This document shows, piece by piece, positions 1 to 8,453 of a DNA stretch of 64,000 bases. How positions within the stretch are numbered: position 1 is the first letter of the stretch; each line of letters begins with the position of its first letter. The translations under genes were made by a program, and so were the position numbers. The stretch spans positions 496,001 through 560,000 of the forward strand of contig NZ_AP023441.1 of the NCBI RefSeq assembly GCF_019976755.1, given 5' to 3'. The notes under the pieces are model-generated. The model was not told the DNA's origin and made no database searches. It saw only the letters and a program-made list of their open reading frames with translations. The stretch comes from Nostoc sp. MS1. Its GTDB lineage: Bacteria > Cyanobacteriota > Cyanobacteriia > Cyanobacteriales > Nostocaceae.

Positions 1-1851
1 CCCATTTCTGCCACAAGCTACGAAATTTTTTACCCAGGATCTCGCACTCGTTTGAGTGTAGATGCTAATATTGCTTCAACGCTGAACCCCTGTGCTTATA
101 TGTTTTATCGGTCTTTGCCCGATAAAGTCCTAAAAGCTGGGGATTTATTGCGGTTTGCGCTGAAAAATCGTGGCAAGGATCTGCTAATTATTGTTTTGAC
201 TGGCATTGCCGCCACACTCTTGGGGATGCTCACACCTCAAGCCACTGCCATTTTAATTGATAACGCAATTCCTGATAGCGATCGCGGATTGTTGCTACAA
301 GTTGGGTTGGGGTTACTAGTTGCAGCTTTGGCGACGGCAGTATTTCGGCTGGCTCAGGGATTTGTACTTTTGCGGGTAGAATCAATTTCTGATGCTTCCA
401 CCCAAGCTGCTGTGTGGGATCGACTGCTCAACCTGCCAGTATCTTTTTTCCGTCAATACACTACAGGGGATCTTCAGTCCCGCGTTACATCGATTAGCAC
501 CATCCGCCGTCTACTAAGTGGTACAACCCTCATCACTCTGGTTACAAGTCTGTTCTCGTTACTGAACTTAGGACTTTTGTTTTACTATAGCTGGCAGTTA
601 GCTTTAGTTGCTGTGGCTGTAGCAATAGTTGCGATCGCTGTTACTAGTTTCTCTGGGATACTGCTGATTCGCAAGGTTCGCCCACTGCTGGAAGTCAAGG
701 GGAATATCTTTGGGCAGACGGTGCAGTTAATTAACGGTATTTCTAAACTACGTGTTGCTGGAGCGCAAGAGCGGGGTTTTGCTTTTTGGAGCAAAAATTA
801 TAGTCGGCAAATTAAACTGGAACTCAGCACCCAGAACGTTGAAGATGCGGTTGCTCTTTTCAATACAGTCATGCCAACGCTAACTTCTGCTGTTTTGTTT
901 TGGTTTACTATCCAACAGCTTCAGGAGGCTCAAATTGCCGGTAGCATCGGTCTAACCATTGGTACTTTTTTGGCTTTCAATACTGCCTTTGGTACTTTTA
1001 TTAAAGGTGCTACAGATGCCAGCAATACAGTTATTGGCGCTCTGCAAGTCATCCCCCAGTGGCAACGCGCTCAACCAATTTTGGCAACTATCCCAGAAGT
1101 GGATCTTACCAAAGCTGATCCTGGTAAACTTAATGGGAGAATTACTGTGGATTATGTTAGCTTCCGCTACCGCAAAGATGGGATGTTGACCTTAGATGAT
1201 GTCAGTTTACATACCGAGCCTGGGGAGTTTATTGCACTTGTAGGCGGTTCTGGAAGTGGTAAATCTACTATCTTGAGGTTGCTATTAGGATTTGAGACAC
1301 CTGAAGATGGCACTATCTATTATGATGGACAAGATTTGTCTGGGTTAGATGTTGATGCAGTGCGCCGACAGTTGGGTGTGGTTTTGCAAGGTGGGCAACT
1401 GACGGCAGCTTCGATTTTCGATAATATTGCTGGTGGCGCTCATATTACTCTAGATGAAGCCTGGGAAGCAGCCCGAATGTCTGGGTTTGCCGACGATGTT
1501 GCCGCTATGCCCATGTCTATGCACACTGTAATTAGTGAAGGAGGCGGCAATCTTTCTGGAGGACAACGACAACGTTTATTGATTGCCCGTGCTTTGGCAT
1601 TAAAACCCCGCATTTTATTATTCGATGAAGCAACCAGTGCTTTAGATAACAGAACTCAAGCAATTGTCAGCGAAAGTTTAGAAAAGTTACAAGTTACCAG
1701 AATAGCGATCGCTCATCGACTAAGCACAATTCGTAATGCTCATCGCATTTATGTACTACAATCAGGACGAATTGTGCAACAAGGAACTTTTGACCAGCTA
1801 GCTGCTCAGGAGGGAATATTTGCTCAGTTAATGGCTCGACAAATGACATAG
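1..1851 (+). CDS. NHLM-type peptide-export ABC transporter (5' partial)
   Basis: The reading frame is open from base 1, so the gene begins upstream of the window and the TTG at 52 is not its start. The visible part is an ABC exporter half: a hydrophobic membrane region (roughly residues 50-330 counted from TTG 52), then a nucleotide-binding domain with Walker A GGSGSGKST, signature LSGGQRQ and Walker B ILLFDEATSALD. The segment just before the membrane domain (FYPGSRTRLS, then FYRSLPDKVLKAGDLLRF) resembles the linker of the NHLM/NHLP bacteriocin-system ABC proteins, which export leader-containing peptides; this assignment is from memory of the family. No peptidase domain is visible here. It may have served a lost or upstream peptide cluster; the microviridin precursors lie 5.8 kb away and have their own exporter. 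Confidence 0.85.
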   Translation, partial: PISATSYEIFYPGSRTRLSVDANIASTLNPCAYMFYRSLPDKVLKAGDLLRFALKNRGKDLLIIVLTGIAATLLGMLTPQATAILIDNAIPDSDRGLLLQVGLGLLVAALATAVFRLAQGFVLLRVESISDASTQAAVWDRLLNLPVSFFRQYTTGDLQSRVTSISTIRRLLSGTTLITLVTSLFSLLNLGLLFYYSWQLALVAVAVAIVAIAVTSFSGILLIRKVRPLLEVKGNIFGQTVQLINGISKLRVAGAQERGFAFWSKNYSRQIKLELSTQNVEDAVALFNTVMPTLTSAVLFWFTIQQLQEAQIAGSIGLTIGTFLAFNTAFGTFIKGATDASNTVIGALQVIPQWQRAQPILATIPEVDLTKADPGKLNGRITVDYVSFRYRKDGMLTLDDVSLHTEPGEFIALVGGSGSGKSTILRLLLGFETPEDGTIYYDGQDLSGLDVDAVRRQLGVVLQGGQLTAASIFDNIAGGAHITLDEAWEAARMSGFADDVAAMPMSMHTVISEGGGNLSGGQRQRLLIARALALKPRILLFDEATSALDNRTQAIVSESLEKLQVTRIAIAHRLSTIRNAHRIYVLQSGRIVQQGTFDQLAAQEGIFAQLMARQMT

Positions 1852-1858
1852 CCACTAG

Positions 1859-4045
1859 CTATTTCAAAACTCGTGTGGCGTTTAAGATTGCTAATAATGC
1901 AACACCAACATCAGCAAACACGGCTTCCCAAAGCGTTGCAACACCAAATATCCCTAAAATGATAAATAACCCTTTAATACCCATTGCTAGTACAATGTTC
2001 TGCACAACGACTTTCCGGGTTTTTTTAGCAACCTGAATCGCTTGAGCGACCTTAGAGGGTGCATCGGTCATAATTACTACGTCAGCCGTTTCAATCGCAG
2101 CATCCGAACCCAAAGCGCCCATTGCCATGCCAATATCGGCTCTAGCAATGACAGGGGCATCATTGATGCCATCTCCCACAAATACAACTTTACCTTTATC
2201 AGTTCGGCTTAATAACTGCTCAATTGCCTGGACTTTTCCTTCTGGCAACAATTCAGCTAGGTAGGAATCTACACCTAATTGATGAGCAACACTTTGCGCA
2301 ACCATTTTGTTGTCGCCTGTCAGCATTACAGTTCGCTCAACCCCGACTCGTTTGAGGTCGTGAATAGCTTGAGTCGCATCATCTTTAATTTGATCGGCAA
2401 TCAGGATGTAGCCTGCATAGCGTTGATCTACGGCAAGATGAACAACAGTTCCTTCCACATTGCAGGTATCATGGTCAATGTGTTCTCGATGTAAAAGGCG
2501 ATCGTTTCCAGCTAACACAATCTGACTATTCACTTTGGCACGGATGCCATGACCTGCAATTTCTTCATAGTCAGTTACATCTGTATCATCGATTGATTGA
2601 TGGTATGCTTCACGGATCGATACTGCAATTGGATGGGTGGAGTGAGATTCAACCTTTGCTGCTAGAGTTAGCAGTTGAGACTCTGAAAAACCATTTTTAG
2701 TTACGATCTGTGTGACCTTAAAGACACCTTGAGTCAGAGTACCAGTTTTATCAAATACAACAGTTTTAACGTTAGTTAGAGCATCAAGAAAGATTGAGCC
2801 TTTGACGAGAATACCCTGTTTAGCAGCGCCACCAATACCTCCAAAGTAACCAAGGGGAATGCTAATGACTAAACCACAAGGACAAGAAATAACAAGTAAA
2901 ATCAAAGCACGATAAACCCATTGTTCATGAGTTGCACCAGCAATAAATAAGGGCGGTAACAGAGCGACTAAGAGCGACACAATAACGACAACTGGCGTAT
3001 AGTAGCGAGCAAAACGAGTGATAAACTTCTCTGTTTGTGCTTTCTTATTGGTAGCGTTTTCTACCAAATCGAGAATTTTGGCAATTGACGATTCACCAAA
3101 CAGTTTTGTTACTCGCAGGGTCAACACGCCTGTCTGGTTAATCATTCCTGCTAATACGGTTTCTCCAATTTTGACTATTCGGGGAACAGATTCTCCAGTT
3201 AAAGCAGAGGTATCAACTTGAGACATTCCTTCTAAAATTTCACCATCTAGCGGAATCTTTTCGCCTGGTTTGACCAAAATCATGTCTCCTACTCGAACAG
3301 CTTCTGGCGAAACAGCTTTGATAGAACCATTCACTTTAAGATTTGCACTGTCAGGACGCACTTCCAAAAGTGATTTGATGGAGCGGCGTGAACGATTAAC
3401 GGAATATTCTTGAAATAGTTCTCCAATCCGATAAAACAGCATCACAGCCACGGCTTCAGGAAGTTGATGAATAGCGATCGCCCCCACAGTCGCAATAGTC
3501 ATGAGAAAATTTTCGTCAAACACCTGCCCTTTAAGAATATTCCGTCCTGCTGCCTTCAATACAGTCCAACCGCTCAACAAATATGCAGGGATGAAGACCG
3601 CATATTCTCCGATACTGTATGGTGTTTCATGCAGCGCTTTCTGGAAAATCATTCCTCCAGCTAAAAGAGCTATAACTAAAACCACTCCAAAAATTTCTGC
3701 CTTCAAATTAAATTTACCATCACCATGACTATGCCCGTGGTCGTGGTCATGGTGATGGTCGTGGTCGTGGTTATGCTTGTAGTCATGCTTGTGGTTATGG
3801 TCGTGCGTCTGTGACGTGGGAGTAGTAATTGTATAGCCCAAACTCACCACTCGATTTTTTATGTCTGCCTCAGTAACCTGTTGCGGATTGTAAGAAATTG
3901 TTAGGCGTTCAGTTGCAACACTCACAGATACTTCAACTACACCTACTAACTTTTCCAAGGCTGTTTCAATCTTGGCCGCGCAGCTTGCACAATCCATCCC
4001 TTTGACCTGCATCTGCTGAGTTTTGAGTGATGGAGTTTGAGTCAT
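1859..4045 (-). CDS. Heavy-metal P1B-type ATPase (Zn/Cd/Pb efflux)
   Basis: 728 aa. It pumps soft or divalent metal ions across a membrane with ATP. An N-terminal HMA domain carries the metal motif MDCASCAAK (Cys19 and Cys22). A linker of about 35 residues (roughly 80-115) is extremely His/Asp-rich and probably binds zinc. Then come the P-type core features: SCPCGLV in the metal-binding transmembrane helix (near 387), the phosphorylation motif DKTGTLT (near 430), an HP dipeptide in the ATP-binding domain (SHSTHP), and GDGINDAP in the hinge. The last helix has DVGVALLAILNATR, a pattern seen in Zn/Cd P1B-2 pumps. It is divergent from an ArsR/SmtB regulator at 4180 with an operator between them, so metal-induced derepression is likely. 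It resembles ZiaA, AztA and CadA; the exact metal cannot be read from sequence. Confidence 0.93.
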   Translation of the reverse strand: MTQTPSLKTQQMQVKGMDCASCAAKIETALEKLVGVVEVSVSVATERLTISYNPQQVTEADIKNRVVSLGYTITTPTSQTHDHNHKHDYKHNHDHDHHHDHDHGHSHGDGKFNLKAEIFGVVLVIALLAGGMIFQKALHETPYSIGEYAVFIPAYLLSGWTVLKAAGRNILKGQVFDENFLMTIATVGAIAIHQLPEAVAVMLFYRIGELFQEYSVNRSRRSIKSLLEVRPDSANLKVNGSIKAVSPEAVRVGDMILVKPGEKIPLDGEILEGMSQVDTSALTGESVPRIVKIGETVLAGMINQTGVLTLRVTKLFGESSIAKILDLVENATNKKAQTEKFITRFARYYTPVVVIVSLLVALLPPLFIAGATHEQWVYRALILLVISCPCGLVISIPLGYFGGIGGAAKQGILVKGSIFLDALTNVKTVVFDKTGTLTQGVFKVTQIVTKNGFSESQLLTLAAKVESHSTHPIAVSIREAYHQSIDDTDVTDYEEIAGHGIRAKVNSQIVLAGNDRLLHREHIDHDTCNVEGTVVHLAVDQRYAGYILIADQIKDDATQAIHDLKRVGVERTVMLTGDNKMVAQSVAHQLGVDSYLAELLPEGKVQAIEQLLSRTDKGKVVFVGDGINDAPVIARADIGMAMGALGSDAAIETADVVIMTDAPSKVAQAIQVAKKTRKVVVQNIVLAMGIKGLFIILGIFGVATLWEAVFADVGVALLAILNATRVLK

Positions 4046-4094
4046 AACAGTTTGGCAATCACTGCGAAAAGTTAACTGTCAATATTCTAATACA

Positions 4095-4118
4095 ACATCT
4101 GAACAGTTATTCAAATGT
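4095..4118. promoter_or_regulatory. SmtB/ArsR-type operator (12-bp arms)
   Basis: A 24-bp imperfect inverted repeat lies between the metal ATPase and its regulator. The arms are ACATCTGAACAG and TTATTCAAATGT, with 10 of 12 positions complementary. The inner TGAA...TTCA core with a 6-bp spacing matches the known SmtB/ZiaR operator type. It is 50 bp from the ATPase start and about 62 bp from the regulator start, so it can control both divergent genes. Confidence 0.75.
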
Positions 4119-4179
4119 ACAGAAATCTTGATTTTTAGATATGATTGAGATTGATAACCATTGCTAAATAAATTCTGCT

Positions 4180-4575
4180 ATGAATAAGCACAATAACAAA
4201 CAAGACTTAGAGCGAATACAAAGTTCTGACATCCCTACCTGTGACACTCATCTAGTGCATCTAGATAATGTACGGTCAATCAAAGCACAAATCTTGTCTT
4301 CAGATCAGGCACAACAGATAGCCCAAATATGCGGAATATTTGCAGATCCAAATCGTCTTAGGCTGATATCAGCATTGTTCTCTGGGGAATTATGTGTTTG
4401 TGATTTAGCGGCATTAACAAAAATGACCGAATCGGCAGTTTCTCATCAACTGAGATTATTGAAAGCGATGCGTCTAGTTAATTACCGTCGAGAAGGAAAA
4501 AATGTTTATTACAGCTTGGCTGATAATCATACTATCAATTTATATGGCTTTTTAGTAGAACACTTAGATAAGTAA
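4180..4575 (+). CDS. ArsR/SmtB-family metal-sensing repressor
   Basis: 131 aa winged-helix repressor. The core has the family pattern: FADPNRLRLISALF, then ELCVCDLA, then the recognition helix SAVSHQLRLLKAMRLV, then the wing YRREGKNVYYSL. The N-terminal arm contains CDTHLVHLD, possible Cys/His ligands of the alpha-3N site. The C-terminal alpha-5 region keeps Asp-x-His (DNH) and a later His (EHLDK), but the position matching the Glu ligand of SmtB is Lys, so the alpha-5 zinc site looks incomplete. It is divergent from the metal ATPase with a matching operator between, so it most likely represses that gene, and perhaps itself, until metal binds. Confidence 0.92.
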   Translation: MNKHNNKQDLERIQSSDIPTCDTHLVHLDNVRSIKAQILSSDQAQQIAQICGIFADPNRLRLISALFSGELCVCDLAALTKMTESAVSHQLRLLKAMRLVNYRREGKNVYYSLADNHTINLYGFLVEHLDK

Positions 4576-4789
4576 AATAATAAATTTTATTTAAGTATCA
4601 AGATGCCTCATTAGGGCGATCGCCTAGTTATGCCAAAAATCCGAACGCTGCTTTGTTGCGTGGCTGTTAAAACGAGGTAGAATGCGATCGCCTGGGCGTG
4701 GGGTGGAGCATCGTTGCCAGCCCCACTTCTACACCTAAACTGCACACAAGCTAATCATTAAAGAAATACAACCTTAGCGTTCTAAAAAA

Positions 4790-5422
4790 TTAATTGGCTT
4801 TTGGTAAGATATTATTAATAGAATAAATCTGTTTCCATGCCTTTACAGTATTCTTACCAATTTCATAATCCCAATTTTCCCCTTCTGTAGTAATCAAATG
4901 AACCCAAATATTTTTTTCTGGAAGACTAGATAGAAATTCTTTTAATTCAAGTGGTACTTCTCCACCCCTGTAGACATATTTTCCAGCATCAAATTGAATT
5001 TCTTGTATATTATACTTTTTAGTAAAAGATGTATAAATAGGTTCTTCAGCAGTATAAGAAATAGTCTGATAATCTGTATTTCTCTGCCGATGATGAGAAT
5101 GGCGATCGCGCCTATCTTGTTCCTCATGACGGTTTGTTCTAGGAACCTTTTTAAATTTTGTCACCCAGCGAGTTCCTGTTTTTTCTTGCCAGTGCTTGAC
5201 AGCTTCGAGACCAATAAAATCAGAACACCATGTAGATTGGAAATCGATGGGTTGGTCATGGTGATCAGCAACACATGATTTACCTTGAGTATTGATAACT
5301 TGTGACCAGTGACCTTGTAGTTCTTGGCTTTGAAGAGGTGGAGAAACTTGAGCAAATGTAATATTTTCCTGAGCTATTAATCCAACAGTAGCTAAAATAG
5401 TAGCAGCTAATTTTTGCCTCAT
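4790..5422 (-). CDS. Secreted protein of unknown function
   Basis: 210 aa. An N-terminal signal peptide is visible (MRQKLAATILATVGLIAQ, cleavage probably near the AQ at residues 24-25), so the product is exported to the periplasm or outside. The mature part has no motif I recognise. A basic/His-rich stretch sits near residues 95-115, and the protein is rich in Trp, Lys and Tyr. The ATG is preceded by a clear AGGAGGAAA ribosome-binding site. It stands alone between the metal-resistance pair and a zone of gene remnants. No function is proposed. Confidence 0.7.
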   Translation of the reverse strand: MRQKLAATILATVGLIAQENITFAQVSPPLQSQELQGHWSQVINTQGKSCVADHHDQPIDFQSTWCSDFIGLEAVKHWQEKTGTRWVTKFKKVPRTNRHEEQDRRDRHSHHRQRNTDYQTISYTAEEPIYTSFTKKYNIQEIQFDAGKYVYRGGEVPLELKEFLSSLPEKNIWVHLITTEGENWDYEIGKNTVKAWKQIYSINNILPKAN

Positions 5423-5685
5423 GGGATATTTCCTCCTGTTTCACCTGTAAAATTAACTTGTGATTGATATCCTTCTACCTAAAATTAGCTAAGGACTGTT
5501 AGTTATTTGAGGTAGAGAAAAAATTGTTATTAATTCTCTTATTGCATTCATTTAAGTAATGGATGATTTCGGATTTTTATGAATTTTTCCGAGTTTTAGC
5601 CAACGCAGTACAATATAAAATGATACCAAAGTGACTGTTGGGTATAACAATAACTCTGCTTCAATACTTAGTTTTCTTCAATCTA

Positions 5686-5951
5686 TTAAAAATTAGATTT
5701 TAGCTTAATACTTCTTAGCAGAAATTGTAGAAGTGATTCTTGATGAGAAATGATATCAACGCGACCCTGCATCCCTGATTGAAGAGTACACTTGTAGTTT
5801 GCTTTACCTAAAACAAGACTATTGGGTTTAATCATGACTTGATAAAATGTATATATTTGCTTAGAACTGGTTGGGTTATTTAAAATGGAAACATTATTTT
5901 CAGGTAACTGAATAGTGTCTAAAGAAATTTGACTAACTGTACGTTTATTAA
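5686..5951 (-). pseudogene. HlyD-family secretion protein, C-terminal remnant
   Basis: On the minus strand an open stretch from about 5951 to the TAA at 5686-5688 reads like the C-terminal end of a membrane-fusion (HlyD) protein: IKPNSLVLGKANYKCTLQSG, then MQGRVDIIS, then ESLLQFLLR. There is no start codon, and a stop lies just upstream in frame. The remnant abuts a WD40 remnant on the opposite strand, so a rearrangement joined two broken genes. Confidence 0.7.
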
Positions 5952-5959
5952 AAACTTAA

Positions 5960-6318
5960 GTAATAAGCAGCCAAACCCAGTTACAAGTGTTAGTTACAGC
6001 CCTGACGGAAATTACTTAGCAGTCGCAAAAGATGACAGCACAGTTCAACTGTGGAATTTATCTCAGAAAAAGACACCTGAACCACTTCAATGGAACACTT
6101 ATCAAGGTATGGTGACAAAGGTGCAATTTAGTCCAGATGGCAAATCTCTTGCAACTATAGGTGGTACTAGAGTAGATATTCGGAATCTGTCAGGACAGAA
6201 AATTACTCAATTAATCGGTCATCAAGGTGATGTTTTGAGCTTGAGTTTTAGTCCTAGCAGTAAAATTATTGCTACAGCAGGCGCAGATTATCAAGTATGC
6301 AGCGATCGCCTCTACTAA
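5960..6318 (+). pseudogene. WD40-repeat protein fragment
   Basis: The translated stretch has two to three WD40 blades: VTSVSYSPDGNYLAVAKDD...VQLWNL, VTKVQFSPDGKSLATIGG, and HQGDVLSLSFSPSSKIIATAGAD. It then runs into a GCGATCGC repeat and stops. The only upstream start in frame is a TTG inside the neighbouring HlyD remnant, and cyanobacterial WD40 proteins usually have many more repeats. I therefore read it as an internal fragment of a larger gene, not as a complete gene. Confidence 0.7.
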
Positions 6319-6593
6319 ATCAGAGTTAGAAAAATAGTGACTATGGGTTGGTAGTTGGTGAATTAGTAAGTAGGTGGACACAATTATTTATAAGACGCAT
6401 TTCGACTACGCTCAATGCTCGTTAACCTTATTAGAAGAGGGTTAAGCGCAGTCGAAACCCGGCGCTATCAAGTTAAGTTTAATTTAGTCCTTCTACTTAT
6501 CGAAAATTTGCGGTTCTCAAGCCTGTTTCCTACTTCTTACCATACATCTTAAAACCGTTAAGATGTATTTAAAAATATGGAAAAAGTTTGTTT

Positions 6594-7148
6594 ATGCTAA
6601 AGCGGAAATTTTTGGTGGAAATTTTAGTGTATTTTTTGATATTTTTTAGCTTCAGTATGACACCGAATCCTGCGCTGTCGGATAATACCTTTCCTGAGAA
6701 CTGGCAAGGGACATGGAGAGGTATTATGTACGATCGCCATCTCAAAGGAAAGTCTCAAATTGTACCAATGATGCTCCGAATTAAGGCGATTTCTCAAAAT
6801 CCCATACGCTACACTTGGCAAATTACTTACGGAACAGGAGCAAAAAAGATAGTACGTAATTATGAGTTAGTTGCTAAAAATCTTGATACTGGTCATTTCG
6901 TCATTGATGAAAAGGATGGGACTCTCATTGATACTTGGTGGTTCAAAGATAAGCTCTACAGTCAATTTAGACTTGGGAATCAACTAATTAGTACCGCAGA
7001 GCAACTACAAGGTAATAAGCTACACTATGAACTTGTTGCTTATCAGTTCCTAACACCTCAGATACAGGTTTCCGAGCAGAACACGTCTTTTGAAAGCTAC
7101 CAACTGCGAACTGTTCAGTCTGCTGACTTATCATTTGTGAAAGAATAA
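6594..7148 (+). CDS. Secreted protein of unknown function
   Basis: 184 aa from the ATG at 6594, preferred over a TTG six bases upstream. The N-terminus (MLKRKFLVEILVYFLIFFSF) is a signal peptide ending near ALS. The mature part is rich in beta-type segments with aromatic residues (NWQGTWRG, YTWQITYGTG, IDTWWFKDKLYSQFRL), which suggests a small beta-barrel or lipocalin-like fold; that is a guess from pattern only. It sits alone upstream of the microviridin region. No role is proposed. Confidence 0.7.
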   Translation: MLKRKFLVEILVYFLIFFSFSMTPNPALSDNTFPENWQGTWRGIMYDRHLKGKSQIVPMMLRIKAISQNPIRYTWQITYGTGAKKIVRNYELVAKNLDTGHFVIDEKDGTLIDTWWFKDKLYSQFRLGNQLISTAEQLQGNKLHYELVAYQFLTPQIQVSEQNTSFESYQLRTVQSADLSFVKE

Positions 7149-7637
7149 TTGTTTGCTAGATAACCAAGTTTTTTATCAAGTTAAGTATTTTGTTTTTAAT
7201 AAAAATTGAAGACTAAAGTTATAGCAGGAATATTTCAACAATGGAAAACTAACAATTTCCTACTAGGAGGAGGTGAGAGGATTGGAGAATAATAATTTTT
7301 TTATTTTTCTTCTTGATAGAAAAGGGTTTCAAAATTGAATAAAATAATTATCATCTGTTAATTTATAAAAATTGTATAAAATGTCTAATCCTATATTGTA
7401 TCACAAAAACAAATTAAAGCTTGCTATTATTTAGTTATCATTCAATTAAAAAAGATTGTCAGTGTTTAATTTTTTTTACTTTATTTTGTCAAATTATTAA
7501 TAATCTGTCTTAACTGTCTTAACTGTCTTAACTGTCCTAAATCAATCTCTTCTTAACTGTCTTAATTGTCCTTGCATACATATTTAATTACTGATAATCT
7601 TTTAATGGCCAAAATAATTTCCTATAGGAAAAACATC
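7149..7637 (+). other. AT-rich leader region of the microviridin cluster
   Basis: 489 bases without a gene. The sequence is strongly AT-rich with several A and T runs. Its notable content is a 9-bp tandem repeat (described separately) about 100 bases before the first precursor gene. The promoter of the cluster probably lies here, but no clear -35/-10 pair stands out. An AGGA lies about 8 bases before the precursor start. Confidence 0.6.
7505..7565. repeat. 9-bp tandem repeat CTGTCTTAA upstream of microviridin precursors
   Basis: Four head-to-tail copies of CTGTCTTAA (the fourth is CTGTCCTAA) cover 7505-7540, and a further copy lies at 7557-7565. The 9-bp period differs from the 7-bp STRR repeats common elsewhere in the window. 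The position just before the first precursor gene makes it a candidate binding site for an activator; this is inference. Confidence 0.7.
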
Positions 7638-7787
7638 ATGTCTACAAGTAAAACTAAGACAGTGGATGTTGGAGTGGTACCATTCTTTGCGCGTTTCTTG
7701 GAAGGACAAGCTACGGAAGGTGAAGGTACTGAGACTCCTTCTTTCCCTTGGACTTTCAAGTATCCTTCAGATTTAGAAGACAAGTAA
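7638..7787 (+). CDS. Microviridin precursor peptide 1 (core TFKYPSDLED)
   Basis: 49 aa. The leader carries the conserved helix PFFARFLEGQ, the recognition motif (PFFARFL) of microviridin ligases. The C-terminal core TFKYPSDLEDK has the canonical T-x-K-Y-P-S-D-x-(E/D)-(E/D) residues that become two omega-esters (Thr-Asp, Ser-Glu) and one amide (Lys-acid). The residue between Thr and Lys is Phe. The start is ATG 7638 behind AGGA; the longer reading from an upstream TTG is not supported, because the sister genes start at the same MST. It is the most divergent of the three precursors. Confidence 0.95.
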   Translation: MSTSKTKTVDVGVVPFFARFLEGQATEGEGTETPSFPWTFKYPSDLEDK

Positions 7788-7875
7788 TTTAGTCTTCTTC
7801 ATCTAAAAGAAAGTGAGTGGCAGTTATCAACTTACTCCTACTCCCGGTTAACAACCAATATCAAGGAACATTACC

Positions 7876-8022
7876 ATGTCTACCAACGCAGTACAAACAG
7901 CTAACGTGGAAGCTGTACCTTTCTTCGCCCGTTTCTTGGAAGAGCAAGTAGCCCAAGCACCTGATCCTGCCTATAACATACCTGAGACTTTAAAGTATCC
8001 TTCCGATTGGGAAGAATATTAA
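7876..8022 (+). CDS. Microviridin precursor peptide 2 (core TLKYPSDWEE)
   Basis: 48 aa. It starts MSTNAVQTANVEAV, continues with the ligase-recognition helix PFFARFLEEQ, and ends with the core TLKYPSDWEEY. The three ring-forming pairs of the microviridin scaffold are all present. The residue between Thr and Lys is Leu. It lies 88 bases after precursor 1 behind AAGGA, and is a near-duplicate of precursor 3, with a 236-bp repeat period that includes the downstream spacer. Confidence 0.95.
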   Translation: MSTNAVQTANVEAVPFFARFLEEQVAQAPDPAYNIPETLKYPSDWEEY

Positions 8023-8111
8023 ATCTAGTTAGCTTCAACTGAAACTAAGGGAGTAGTAGTTATGGACTAACTCCTACTCCTGATTAACAATCAATAGCAA
8101 GGAACATTACC

Positions 8112-8252
8112 ATGTCTACCAACACAGTACAAACAGCAAACGTAGAAGCTGTACCATTTTTCGCGCGTTTCTTGGAAGAGCAAGTAGCTGAAGTATCTGA
8201 TACTGCTCCTTACGAGACTAGAAAGTATCCTTCCGATTGGGAAGAATACTAA
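8112..8252 (+). CDS. Microviridin precursor peptide 3 (core TRKYPSDWEE)
   Basis: 46 aa. The leader is the same as precursor 2 over residues 1-26 except at one position, with PFFARFLEEQ. The core TRKYPSDWEEY is very close to that of known Arg-containing microviridins such as microviridin J. The residue between Thr and Lys is Arg, which predicts trypsin-type inhibition. The spacer before the core (SDTAPYE) differs from precursor 2, so variation is concentrated around the core. Confidence 0.95.
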   Translation: MSTNTVQTANVEAVPFFARFLEEQVAEVSDTAPYETRKYPSDWEEY

Positions 8253-8323
8253 ATCTAGTTAGGTTCAACTGAAACTAAGCGAGTAGTTATCGAATAACTG
8301 AACGCTACTCTTGGGAACGCGAT

Positions 8324-8364
8324 GATCGCCTCCATATTACCTGATCAATAACATGGAAGCGATC
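8324..8364 (+). promoter_or_regulatory. Hairpin between precursors and ligase genes
   Basis: Arms GATCGCCTCCAT (8324-8335) and ATGGAAGCGATC (8353-8364) are complementary at 11 of 12 positions with a 17-base loop. It lies between the last precursor stop and the first ligase start. It could lower read-through so that precursors are made in excess over enzymes, or stabilise the upstream mRNA. No T-run follows, so it is not a classic terminator. Confidence 0.45.
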
Positions 8365-8453
8365 GCCCTTCCCCACATCACCAAGATATAGATAGCAGTT
8401 TGTTTGGTATTCCTAAATATCTACCTAAAGACAATTCTCAATAAAAATATTTT

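Larger units (their letters stand above)
7876..8285. repeat. Tandem duplication of precursor gene plus spacer (236-bp period)
   Basis: Precursors 2 and 3, and the bases following each (AAATCTAGTTAG, then TTCAACTGAAACTAAG, then GAGTAG), repeat with a 236-bp offset. The ribosome-binding region (CAAGGAACATTACC) is also shared. This is a recent gene duplication in which the core and the bases before it have since diverged. Confidence 0.85.

Noticed and set aside
5929..5959. TTG start giving a 129-aa WD40 protein
   Set aside because: The start lies inside the HlyD remnant on the other strand; the WD40 part begins later and is an internal fragment.
7501..7575. CRISPR array
   Set aside because: The repeats are 9 bp with no spacers; no Cas genes are present.
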